NCBI GenBank assembly: GCA_938003835.1
Contig: CALKXJ010000003.1
Span: 95,007 to 159,006, forward strand
DNA from: an uncultured Bryobacteraceae bacterium
Lineage (GTDB): Bacteria; Acidobacteriota; Terriglobia; Bryobacterales; Bryobacteraceae
Reading direction: 5' to 3'
DNA: 64,000 bases
Both the position numbers and the translations under genes were made by a program. Of the stretch, positions 58,268 through 64,000 are shown in pieces (the first letter of the stretch is position 1; every line of letters begins with the position of its first letter). A model generated the notes under the pieces. The model was not told where the DNA came from, made no database searches, and saw only the letters and a list, made by a program, of their open reading frames with translations.

Positions 58268-59383
58268 TCAGTTGATTACGACGCTGTTGTCGCTCCCCGT
58301 GTTCTCGGTTTCGCTGGCGGTATGCCCGAAAGTATGCCCACCCTCGGCGCCGCGCGCCTTCTCAAGCGCCGCACGGACCGTCTCCTCCTGCGGGTGCACG
58401 TAGCGCCGCGTGATCGCCATGTCGCGATGGCCGGCCAGATAAGCCAGCGTCCAGGGATCCATGTGCGGCGCCCACCGCGTCAGGCAGGTGTGCCGCAGCG
58501 TGTACAGCGGAAACCGCTCGAGCCCGGCCAGCTCACAGGCGCGGCGATGCTGCCGCTTCAGACTCGCCGGCTCGATGTGCCCGCTTCGCGCCGCCGCAGG
58601 AAAGACCCACGGAGAGTCGCTCGCCGCTTGGCGTCGCATCTCGAGCACCGTGCGCGCCCGCGCACTCAGGGGAATCGCGCGCCGCGCGTTTTCCGTCTTG
58701 CCGTGCTCGATCCAGATGCGCCCGTCTCGCACTTGGCTCCAACGCAAACCAAAGCATTCCTCCGGCCGCAGCCCGCAGTCAAGCAGCAGGATCGCCACAT
58801 CCGGCAGCAGGATCGGTCCGCCGGTCCACCGGCGCGCCGCTTCAAGATACCGGGCTTCTTCCTCCAGGCTCAGGACGCGCTCGCGATGGTTCTCGCCCGG
58901 CAACATTCGCACGCGCGGCGGAGCCGTTTCGATCTTGCCCCATTCGGCCGCCAGATTCAGCATCCGGCGCAAGACCTGCAACTCGCGGTTGATGCTGGCC
59001 GTCTGGAGCCCCGCTTCGCGACGCTTCGCCACGAAACCAGCTATCTTTTCCGCCGTCAGGCTGTCCAGCGGCACCTCGGCGAGCGGGGCATAGGCAAGCA
59101 GGCTCTTGACGCCGTAGACGTAGTAGTTCCGGGTGGCACGCTTGGCCTGGAATGTGGCCTCAACGAAGGGCAGAAAGTCCCGCTCGGCAAATTCCTTGAG
59201 CGTGGGCGCGGGCCTTTTCTCGCGCAGTCCGATCTCGCTCTTGGCGAGGGCCGTCTTGTGGGCAGCCTCCATCTGCTCCGCCACACGCTTGTTGGTCTGC
59301 TTGGTGCTGCGCCGGATCAAGACGCCGCGCCAAGTGAACTTGTACCACCAATACCGGCTCTTGGGCGGCTTGTAGACCGCCAT
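58268..59383 (-). CDS. int: Tyrosine site-specific integrase
   Basis: 371 residues from ATG 59383, chosen because GGGAGG precedes it and a longer frame would run into the upstream small gene. The N-terminal arm-binding region is AVYKPPKSRYWWYKFTWRG. The core-binding domain is about 80-165. Catalytic residues are Arg in LDCGLRPEECFGL, the YTLRHTCLTRW box, His in LAGHRDMAI, and the nucleophile Tyr in TRRYVHPQEE. It would integrate and excise the element at tRNA-Arg. It is the last gene of the element, next to the attachment site. Confidence 0.93.
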   Translation of the reverse strand: MAVYKPPKSRYWWYKFTWRGVLIRRSTKQTNKRVAEQMEAAHKTALAKSEIGLREKRPAPTLKEFAERDFLPFVEATFQAKRATRNYYVYGVKSLLAYAPLAEVPLDSLTAEKIAGFVAKRREAGLQTASINRELQVLRRMLNLAAEWGKIETAPPRVRMLPGENHRERVLSLEEEARYLEAARRWTGGPILLPDVAILLLDCGLRPEECFGLRWSQVRDGRIWIEHGKTENARRAIPLSARARTVLEMRRQAASDSPWVFPAAARSGHIEPASLKRQHRRACELAGLERFPLYTLRHTCLTRWAPHMDPWTLAYLAGHRDMAITRRYVHPQEETVRAALEKARGAEGGHTFGHTASETENTGSDNSVVIN

Positions 59384-59384
59384 A

Positions 59385-59552
59385 TCAGTTTCCTCCCTCT
59401 GCAAGTGGCCGCGATTTCCTCGGCCGACCGCCCTTGCGCCCGTTGCGCCGCGCAATCTCGCGGATCCGCTCGATGCCATACTTCTCGAGGCGCACCCGGT
59501 AGCCCCGCCGGCCCATCCAGCTAGCTACTTCATGAACCTGCCTTCGCGTCAT
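59385..59552 (-). CDS. Small basic protein encoded before the integrase
   Basis: 55 residues from ATG 59552 (an in-frame TTG at 59588 would add 12). Strongly basic: MTRRQVHEVASWMGRRGYRV, RLEKYGIERIREIARRN, then GRKGGRPRKSRP, which resembles an AT-hook (GRP core flanked by basic residues). Its stop codon is one base before the integrase start, so it is tightly coupled. It may be a DNA-bending or recombination-directionality partner of the integrase. This is inference; no family is recognised. Confidence 0.6.
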   Translation of the reverse strand: MTRRQVHEVASWMGRRGYRVRLEKYGIERIREIARRNGRKGGRPRKSRPLAEGGN

Positions 59553-59629
59553 CAAGAATAACCTAAGCGATTCGGTTTTTCTTGTCAATATCCCACCGCA
59601 AAACGAACGGTAGACGGAGCGATCCGGCC

Positions 59630-60295
59630 TTACGGAGTCGCGGCTTCCAACAGCCGTCGCCGGATCTCCTCGGCCCCGGTGCCGCGCGCACCCATCTCGA
59701 GCAGAGTGCGGAGGACCGAGGGAGAGGGATTGGGTTTCCTGCTCGGCTCAGGGCATTTCTCCCCGGCGGACTGGCAGCCCGTGAGGATCGCCTCGAATTT
59801 GTCCCACATCCGCAGAGCCCGCTGACATCTTCTTTCGAGGCCCTTGCTCTGTCCGCGATCGAGCTGGTCTGCGATCTCGAAAAGCAGGGCCCACAGCTTC
59901 TCAACCCAGCGGAGCATCCCGATACACTGGCGATACCAGCGCCATTGAGCGCGACGAGCCTTTCTTTGGGCCTTCGCGGAAGCCGCGTAATAACCGTGCT
60001 TCCAGTTCGCCCGCCGGCTACGCTCCAATCCCTCCGGCGTCCTCGGCCCGGTGGAACAGCCACCATGCATGCGGCAGCGCCCGTTGGCCATCGCCGGCGC
60101 GCGGCAAGGCGTCCCGCGCCGCGTCTTGGCTCCACACTGCGGCGCCTTCGAAAGGTCTCCCGGCGGGTTGCCGTTCTTCAGCCAGCCTCGCCTTGCTTGG
60201 GCTTCATTGTCCGGACCACGGAGCGTCGCACTCGAGGATAACGCCTCTGGCCAGCCCTGCGGCATGGAGCTTGGGTGTGGAAGTGTGTCGTTCAT
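59630..60295 (-). CDS. HGGxSTG-motif protein
   Basis: 221 residues. A Cys/His-rich box CGAKTRRGTPCRAPAMANGR, then CRMHGGCSTGPRTPEGLERS and RRANWKHGYYA, is the signature of a family found mainly in phages and mobile elements. The three Cys and the His suggest a small zinc site. After it comes a helical domain (ALLFEIADQLDRGQSKGLER, RALRMWDKFEAIL) and a polar tail. The function is unknown. A shorter overlapping minus frame (60135-59563) lacks these motifs and was not chosen. It overlaps the RHH-like gene by 4 nt. Confidence 0.8.
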   Translation of the reverse strand: MNDTLPHPSSMPQGWPEALSSSATLRGPDNEAQARRGWLKNGNPPGDLSKAPQCGAKTRRGTPCRAPAMANGRCRMHGGCSTGPRTPEGLERSRRANWKHGYYAASAKAQRKARRAQWRWYRQCIGMLRWVEKLWALLFEIADQLDRGQSKGLERRCQRALRMWDKFEAILTGCQSAGEKCPEPSRKPNPSPSVLRTLLEMGARGTGAEEIRRRLLEAATP

Positions 60296-60585
60296 CGGCC
60301 TCCCAGCTTGCGAATCGTCAAGATGGTCAACGCAACCAACTCCGCACCATTGCGAGCCTCCTTGAGCGGCAGAGCCCCACCGCTGGCCGCGATCCTGTCG
60401 AGCTCACGCAGGCCGGCCAATGCAGCGCGCACGATTTGCGAGCGCGAAACTCTGCCGCCCGTCACCCGGCGCACCCCATGGGCGAACTCGTCCAGCCAGT
60501 TGGAGTCTTGCGAGGAGACCATCAGGTTTACACGGATCAATCTCGAGCCCGAGCCGCACGGATCACCTCTCAGCGCCTCAGTCAT
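60292..60585 (-). CDS. Ribbon-helix-helix-like small protein
   Basis: 97 residues. The stretch SRLIRVNLMVSSQDSNWLDE, then GRVSRSQIVRAALAGLRELD, reads as beta strand, helix and helix of the MetJ/Arc type, so it may be a DNA-binding repressor or plasmid-partition-type protein. The C-terminal part (NGAELVALTILTIRKLGGR) is hydrophobic and helical. It overlaps primase by 8 nt and the HGGxSTG gene by 4 nt. In this place it could control element copy or excision. Confidence 0.65.
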   Translation of the reverse strand: MTEALRGDPCGSGSRLIRVNLMVSSQDSNWLDEFAHGVRRVTGGRVSRSQIVRAALAGLRELDRIAASGGALPLKEARNGAELVALTILTIRKLGGR

Positions 60586-62587
60586 CTAAGCCACCCACTT
60601 CTGTCCCTGCCAGACCCGTGACACACGTGACAGGTGCGATTAGTTCCCGGCTGTCAACCAGTTGCGGTGTCACGGGTTGGCTTCTGCCGCCTGTCTCCGC
60701 ATGCCCGCTCGTGCCGGGTAACTCATTGGCTTTAATAGCAGTTGTCCGGTCGTCACGGGTGGGCTCTGACAGGTACCGCATCCACGCGTCCTCGAAATCT
60801 TCTCGAAAGTAGCCGCGATGGCGCACCTCGCCCTCGCGCCATTGTCTGGAGCGGATTCCGTAGAACCGTAGCATCGATGCCAGGCGCTCTGCAGTGAGCC
60901 CCAAGCGGTCCCACGGAGCCTCTTCGAGTTGTTGGAGCTTGTCGACCAACTGTTTGGTGGGCAGCCGCTGGTGCGAGCCGAACGCCTTTCGAATGTCGCG
61001 CAACAGCCGAACCCTCTGACTTTCGGTTTCCATCCTTGCCTCCGGCCCGCTCAGACTGATCGCAGCCTGGCGGGCGCGGCGGACCCAATCGTCGCCCGCA
61101 ACCTCTGCGATCGCCAGCAGCGGTTCCCACACATCCTGCGCGCGATCGTCCAACTCCTCCGGCAACGGAGGCGTGAGTTCCTTCAGTTCTGGCAGGATCC
61201 GGTCCGACAGCTGACAGAGTTTGGCGCGGATCGGCTCAGCTTCGAGCTGGGCCAGCCGGAAACGAAATCGTGCCACCGGCTCATGCCGGGCACGCCGACG
61301 CACCTCGATCCGGATGGAGCGGTCAGCAACCGTATCGGGAAGTCGTCCGATGCCGGCAATCGCCTTCGGCGAAAACACCGGGTAATCGCGATAGGTCATC
61401 GTTGAGCCTTGCCCGACACACAGGCTGACGACACCCCCGCGTCGATGGCCGGCGTTGAGGATGCCGCGCAACGCCTCGGCGAACTGCGGATCAGAGCGGA
61501 ATGCCACATCGCTCTCATCTAACAACAGCGTGGGCGTCTCGGCCTCGATTTTGCGCACCAGCGCTCCAGATGTCGCTCGGCTAGTGAACCAAGGGCGTGC
61601 AACGAGAAGGGACAGCACCTCCAGCAGCCGCGTCTTACCGGAGCGTTTCTCCGCGCTCGTAATATGCAGATAGGGTGTGGTTTCAGCTGCGTCGAAACAG
61701 TGTGTGTGCACCACCCACAGCGCAAGGACATGAAGTTGCTCAGGCCGAAGCACCACGAAACGCTCGATCAAGTTCTTGACTTCCTTGAGCAAGGCGGCGC
61801 AACCGCACTCCTCTTTGGAAAAGGATCTGCGTGGAAGCTCCGAAAACCGTGCCGCCGCCTCGGAGCCGAAACGAGCGACAAAATCCGCGGCGTCTCCCTT
61901 TTCCGGGGCCTCCGGCCACTCGAGGATCTCGACCTGAGCCCCGAGGGTTGTCAAGCGCTCCGCGACCCGTTTCATATGGCTGCGGCCGGCCTCGTCATTG
62001 TCCGGCCAGAGCAAGACGCGGAAACGACAAAGCGGGCGCAGTGCGTCAATACCAGGAACGCCGCTGGCCCCCGTGACCGTTCCCACTGCGGGCCCGAGCT
62101 GGCGTGCCGCCTCAGCCGCCTTCTCTCCTTCGCAGACGATCAGCGCTGTCCCATCGGAAAGCTCGCGCAGGCGCTCGGATCCAAACAGGGGCAGCTCTTC
62201 GACACGCCGCCCGTCGAGCCCCGGTCGTCCGTCGGGGCTGACCCATCGCATCTCTTTGCCCTCCTGCGTGTCCCAACGCACGTGCACGGCGCTGAGCTTG
62301 CCGCTCTCGTTACGGATGTCGTAACGAGTTTCGGTTCGCCCTTTTCGCGCTGACGTTACAGGGCGTCCCTTACGGCATGGCGGCGTCCGGGGCCAGAGCC
62401 CTCGTGCCTTCAAGGCGTCGATTACTCTTTCTTGGGAACAGCCCGCGTGGCAGTGGACGAGCACTGTGTCGCCGGCCTGGCTGATTGCCAGACTCGGATC
62501 TTTGTCTTCGTGCGCCGGACAGGGAGCTATCCAGTGTCGGCCGCTCCGCCGGCCGCCCAGGGCGCGAGCGAGCGATTCGGCGTTCAT
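60578..62587 (-). CDS. Primase-helicase (CHC2-like zinc finger, TOPRIM, AAA, DUF3631)
   Basis: 669 residues from ATG 62587, which overlaps the upstream HTH gene by 4 nt. A zinc finger lies at residues 23-50 (CPAHEDKDPSLAI to HCHAGC). The TOPRIM domain has ALIVCEGEKAAEAARQLG near 148 and LLWPDNDEAGRSHM near 193. A P-loop SAEKRSGKTRLLE (about 311-323) and Walker B LLLDES (354-359) follow. The C-terminal part resembles DUF3631 (GIGRLPDTVADRSIRIEVRR). It should prime and unwind DNA for autonomous replication of the excised element. Confidence 0.88.
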   Translation of the reverse strand: MNAESLARALGGRRSGRHWIAPCPAHEDKDPSLAISQAGDTVLVHCHAGCSQERVIDALKARGLWPRTPPCRKGRPVTSARKGRTETRYDIRNESGKLSAVHVRWDTQEGKEMRWVSPDGRPGLDGRRVEELPLFGSERLRELSDGTALIVCEGEKAAEAARQLGPAVGTVTGASGVPGIDALRPLCRFRVLLWPDNDEAGRSHMKRVAERLTTLGAQVEILEWPEAPEKGDAADFVARFGSEAAARFSELPRRSFSKEECGCAALLKEVKNLIERFVVLRPEQLHVLALWVVHTHCFDAAETTPYLHITSAEKRSGKTRLLEVLSLLVARPWFTSRATSGALVRKIEAETPTLLLDESDVAFRSDPQFAEALRGILNAGHRRGGVVSLCVGQGSTMTYRDYPVFSPKAIAGIGRLPDTVADRSIRIEVRRRARHEPVARFRFRLAQLEAEPIRAKLCQLSDRILPELKELTPPLPEELDDRAQDVWEPLLAIAEVAGDDWVRRARQAAISLSGPEARMETESQRVRLLRDIRKAFGSHQRLPTKQLVDKLQQLEEAPWDRLGLTAERLASMLRFYGIRSRQWREGEVRHRGYFREDFEDAWMRYLSEPTRDDRTTAIKANELPGTSGHAETGGRSQPVTPQLVDSRELIAPVTCVTGLAGTEVGGLDD

Positions 62588-62814
62588 TCCACCGCGCTCC
62601 CACCGCCCGGTCGGGACTCCACCCATCGGAGAAGCGCCGAGGCCGGGTAGCGCACCAAGCGTCCGACCTTGCGCCAAGGAGGGCCTGCCGGCGCTTCGCC
62701 ACGTTGAATCCGCTGAGAATCCTCCCACCGCCACTTACGTAAGCAGGAGACCGAAACTCCGAGGCTGCGGGCGGCCTCGGCTTCTTTTAAGAGTACTTGA
62801 TCTATGTTGATCAT
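62584..62814 (-). CDS. AlpA/excisionase-like helix-turn-helix protein
   Basis: 76 residues: KEAEAARSLGVSVSCLRKWR, WRKVGRLVRYPASALLRWVE. This is the winged MerR/AlpA type of HTH used by excisionases and satellite-element activators. It is first in the element operon. Two dyads lie upstream (62841-62854 and 62866-62882) and may be its sites. AlpA in P4-type islands promotes excision and integrase expression; by analogy it may control this operon, although the exact role is not shown. Confidence 0.82.
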   Translation of the reverse strand: MINIDQVLLKEAEAARSLGVSVSCLRKWRWEDSQRIQRGEAPAGPPWRKVGRLVRYPASALLRWVESRPGGGSAVE

Positions 62815-62840
62815 TTTTCGTCCCCACTATGTAATTGCTC

Positions 62841-62854
62841 GGAGTGGCCACTCC
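62841..62854. promoter_or_regulatory. Perfect 14 bp palindrome upstream of the HTH gene
   Basis: GGAGTGGCCACTCC, no spacer, 27 nt upstream of the HTH start codon. This is a typical position for an operator bound by a dimeric regulator. Confidence 0.55.
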
Positions 62855-62865
62855 CGTACAGCCGG

Positions 62866-62882
62866 CCCAAAAAATATTTGGG
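62866..62882. promoter_or_regulatory. AT-rich dyad upstream of the HTH gene
   Basis: CCCAAA-aaata-TTTGGG, 6 nt arms with a 5 nt AT spacer, 12 nt beyond the palindrome. It could be a second operator or a promoter-proximal element of the leftward operon. Confidence 0.45.
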
Positions 62883-63179
62883 TAGCGGACGGAAATCTGG
62901 GTACCCCGGGGGAATTTTCTGGCTTTTCAATCACTTGCACGCGAAGGCCCGGTGCGGTGTTGGAGAGTATCGGGATGTGCTTCCGGCCACGGGCCCTAAG
63001 TAGGGTACTCCGAGGGGTTCACTGGGGCACTCTGCGGCCTTGAAGCTGGGCGCTCGAGCGCGTTTGCCGCCCGCCGCGGGACCCTTTGCTCCAACTCAAT
63101 TCGAGGCAGGCTTGTGGGGCGTCGGCAAGGATGCCGGGCGCGCGATGAGATCGAGATTGCTTCAATGGAATCAAAGACA

Positions 63180-63350
63180 ACGCAAAGGCACCATCTTCCG
63201 AATTGCCATGGAGGTAGGCGCCTCGTTGAGGTCAGCTCCCCAGTGGCGGGGCTCCCGCCGAGGACCCGAGTGAGACGGACTGCTTAGCCTTGCGGGAGCC
63301 GAACCGTCTCGCGAATCTCCGGGCGCTTGGACAGGCCATAGCGTTTCTGG
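63180..63350 (-). pseudogene. Decayed copy of the toxin-like C-terminal domain
   Basis: On minus, GRPLISAHAQKRYGLSKRPE then IRETVRLPQG, a TAA stop, then AVRLTRVLGGSPATGELTST and RRLPP. A shift of one base then gives SMAIRKMVPLR. The intact gene at 63654 has GRPMSGQHAKEYYGLLRKPS, ARETIQLPKG, ELTSPRR and AIKKVVPL in the same order and spacing. An in-frame stop and a frameshift show decay. The N-terminal part of the domain is already lost. Confidence 0.7.
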
Positions 63351-63653
63351 GCGTGGGCGGAAATGAGGGGACGGCCTACGGTCGGTATCTCGGTCGCGGC
63401 TCGGGGACGGAGAGCCAGAGATCACTGCCGCCGCGGACGCAAGCTGGCGGACGTGGCACTGAAGTGAGCGGGCGGCGGCAAGGACAGTCCGGGATTCAAG
63501 GCCAAAAGGCTTACACGGGCCGTGACCCGCAGCTGATCTCCGGTCCGTTTCAGCGAGCTTCATGGTCCGAAACTCAGGAACGCAGCTGTCGGGCCCGGGT
63601 CCGATCTGGAGCCGGGCACCACGGTTCGTAGACCAGCGCTGACTCAGCGGGTC
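63351..63653. other. Non-coding spacer between the two toxin-like copies
   Basis: About 300 nt without a supported gene. Open frames here (for example plus 63290-63631 and minus 63563-63171) have no recognisable motifs and cross the pseudogene. I see no repeat, tRNA fragment or terminator. Confidence 0.5.
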
Positions 63654-64000
63654 CTACCTTGCTAGCGGCACGACCTTCTTGATCGCCTCGGGCCACACGC
63701 GCCGGGGCGAGGTCAGCTCCCGCACCCCGCGCGCAGCGTTGGTGGCGTGGCTGTGGCGTACGGGGAAGCCCTTCGGTAGCTGAATGGTCTCGCGGGCAGA
63801 GGGCTTACGGAGCAGCCCATAGTACTCCTTGGCGTGTTGGCCGCTCATCGGCCTGCCGGGCTGCGCCACGGCGGTCATATGGTTACCTGGCGCGATCCCC
63901 TGCCGCAGCTCCTGTTGCGCCCGGGACATCGTCGTGTAGCGGTGGACCGTGCGTCGTTGCGCCAGCGGCTTAGCCGGGACCCGATGCCGTAGAGCATCAA
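63654..64000 (-). CDS. C-terminal end of a probable polymorphic-toxin-like protein (5' end outside window)
   Basis: The minus frame is open from the right edge to a TAG at 63654, giving at least 114 residues. An internal ATG at 63929 exists, but the codons before it (KPLAQRRTVHRYTTMSRAQQ) read as coding. Features: HRYTTMSRAQQELRQGIAPG, NHMTAVAQPGRPMSGQHAKE, RKPSARETIQLPKGFPVRHS, GVRELTSPRRVWPEAIKKVV. The tail-only duplication next to it (63180-63350) is typical of toxin C-terminal cassettes of RHS or contact-dependent systems. This identity is an inference; the family and the N-terminal part are not visible. Confidence 0.55.
   Translation of the reverse strand, partial: DALRHRVPAKPLAQRRTVHRYTTMSRAQQELRQGIAPGNHMTAVAQPGRPMSGQHAKEYYGLLRKPSARETIQLPKGFPVRHSHATNAARGVRELTSPRRVWPEAIKKVVPLAR

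Larger units (their letters stand above)
58252..62815 (-). mobile_element. Small integrative element in tRNA-Arg (satellite-like)
   Basis: Six co-directional genes on minus, most overlapping or within about 80 nt: HTH (62814-62584), primase-helicase, RHH-like, HGGxSTG, small basic protein, integrase (ending at 58268). All read toward the tRNA. Integrase beside a tRNA plus AlpA-like HTH plus primase is the core of P4-type satellites and similar islands. No capsid, portal, terminase or conjugation gene is seen. No second copy of the tRNA 3' end (the T-arm GGGGGTTCGAGTCCCTC) was found up to 64000, so the right boundary is unknown and may lie outside the window. Confidence 0.72.
62815..63179. other. 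Non-coding region upstream of the element operon
   Basis: No convincing gene in 365 nt. The left 70 nt holds two dyads and an AT-rich patch (AAAAAATATTT), a likely promoter/operator for the leftward operon. The rest is GC-rich with only short open frames. The right end of the element may lie here or beyond, but no tRNA-derived repeat is seen. Confidence 0.5.

Noticed and set aside
59563..60135. 190-codon minus frame overlapping the HGGxSTG gene
   Set aside because: Different frame without motifs; the 60295-59630 frame has the Cys/His HGGxSTG box and fits the 4 nt overlap with its neighbour.
63313..63322. CTCCGGGCGC, identical to 10 nt near the tRNA-Arg 3' end, as a possible attR core
   Set aside because: Ten GC-rich bases are expected by chance here, neighbouring bases do not match, and the site lies inside the toxin-like pseudogene.
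63290..63631. 113-codon plus-strand frame at the right side
   Set aside because: It runs antisense through the decayed toxin-like copy and has no motif or ribosome site.

Overview
The window is about 64 kb of high-GC bacterial DNA. Gene content and order suggest an acidobacterium of the Bryobacterales/Solibacter type. The pointers are a Tol-Pal cluster whose Pal carries an Ig-like domain, many Tat-exported sugar isomerase, Gfo/Idh/MocA, cupin and DUF362 proteins, an ASPIC/UnbV FG-GAP protein, a PEP-CTERM protein, and both hfq-hflX and fliW-csrA-fliC. This assignment is an inference from gene content; no rRNA is present. Two tRNA genes are present (Leu-TAG and Arg-TCG). No CRISPR array was seen.

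Layout. 1-2.7 kb: a fused 3-dehydroquinate dehydratase/shikimate dehydrogenase (cut by the left edge), divergent from an OmpA-type envelope protein. 2.7-8.6 kb (minus): a Tol-Pal operon tolQ-tolR-tonB/tolA-tolB-pal-cpoB ending in deoC. 8.7-14.8 kb: recN, then a flagellar block, with fliD-fliT on plus facing fliW-csrA-fliC on minus. Both late flagellar transcripts have sigma-28-type promoters laid over the stop codon of the preceding gene. The fliC leader carries a hairpin with GGA in its loop plus a GGA in the Shine-Dalgarno, the layout of a CsrA-repressed flagellin. 14.8-21.5 kb: an M24 aminopeptidase, a CHASE2 histidine kinase with an NtrC-type regulator, two exported proteins and tRNA-Leu. 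23.1-28.9 kb: rimP-nusA-infB-DUF503-rbfA behind a promoter and a terminator-like attenuator. 28.9-33.1 kb: apbE followed by hemE-hemH-hemY. 33.1-41.7 kb: a PEP-CTERM protein with a strong promoter, pgsA-amidase-amidohydrolase, hfq-hflX and an FG-GAP protein. 41.8-48.0 kb: transaldolase followed by a complete 2-oxo acid dehydrogenase set (E2, E3, and E1 with alpha and beta fused). 48-58 kb: mainly secreted or metabolic genes, a MoxR ATPase and a CYTH protein.

At 58.2 kb tRNA-Arg is followed at once by a tyrosine integrase. It is the last of six tightly packed co-directional genes: an AlpA/excisionase-like HTH, a primase-helicase, a ribbon-helix-helix-like protein, an HGGxSTG-motif protein, a small basic protein and the integrase. 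The set looks like a minimal satellite-type integrative element of about 4.6 kb. No structural phage genes and no right attachment site were found in the window. Beyond it, the right edge holds the C-terminal end of a gene entering from outside. A decayed second copy of the same C-terminal domain lies next to it, a pattern seen with polymorphic-toxin C-terminal cassettes.

The most interesting items are the integrative element, the CsrA/FliW/sigma-28 wiring of flagellin, the rimP-nusA leader attenuator, the duplicated toxin-like C-terminus, and several genes whose -10 box sits so close to the start codon that leaderless mRNAs are likely.
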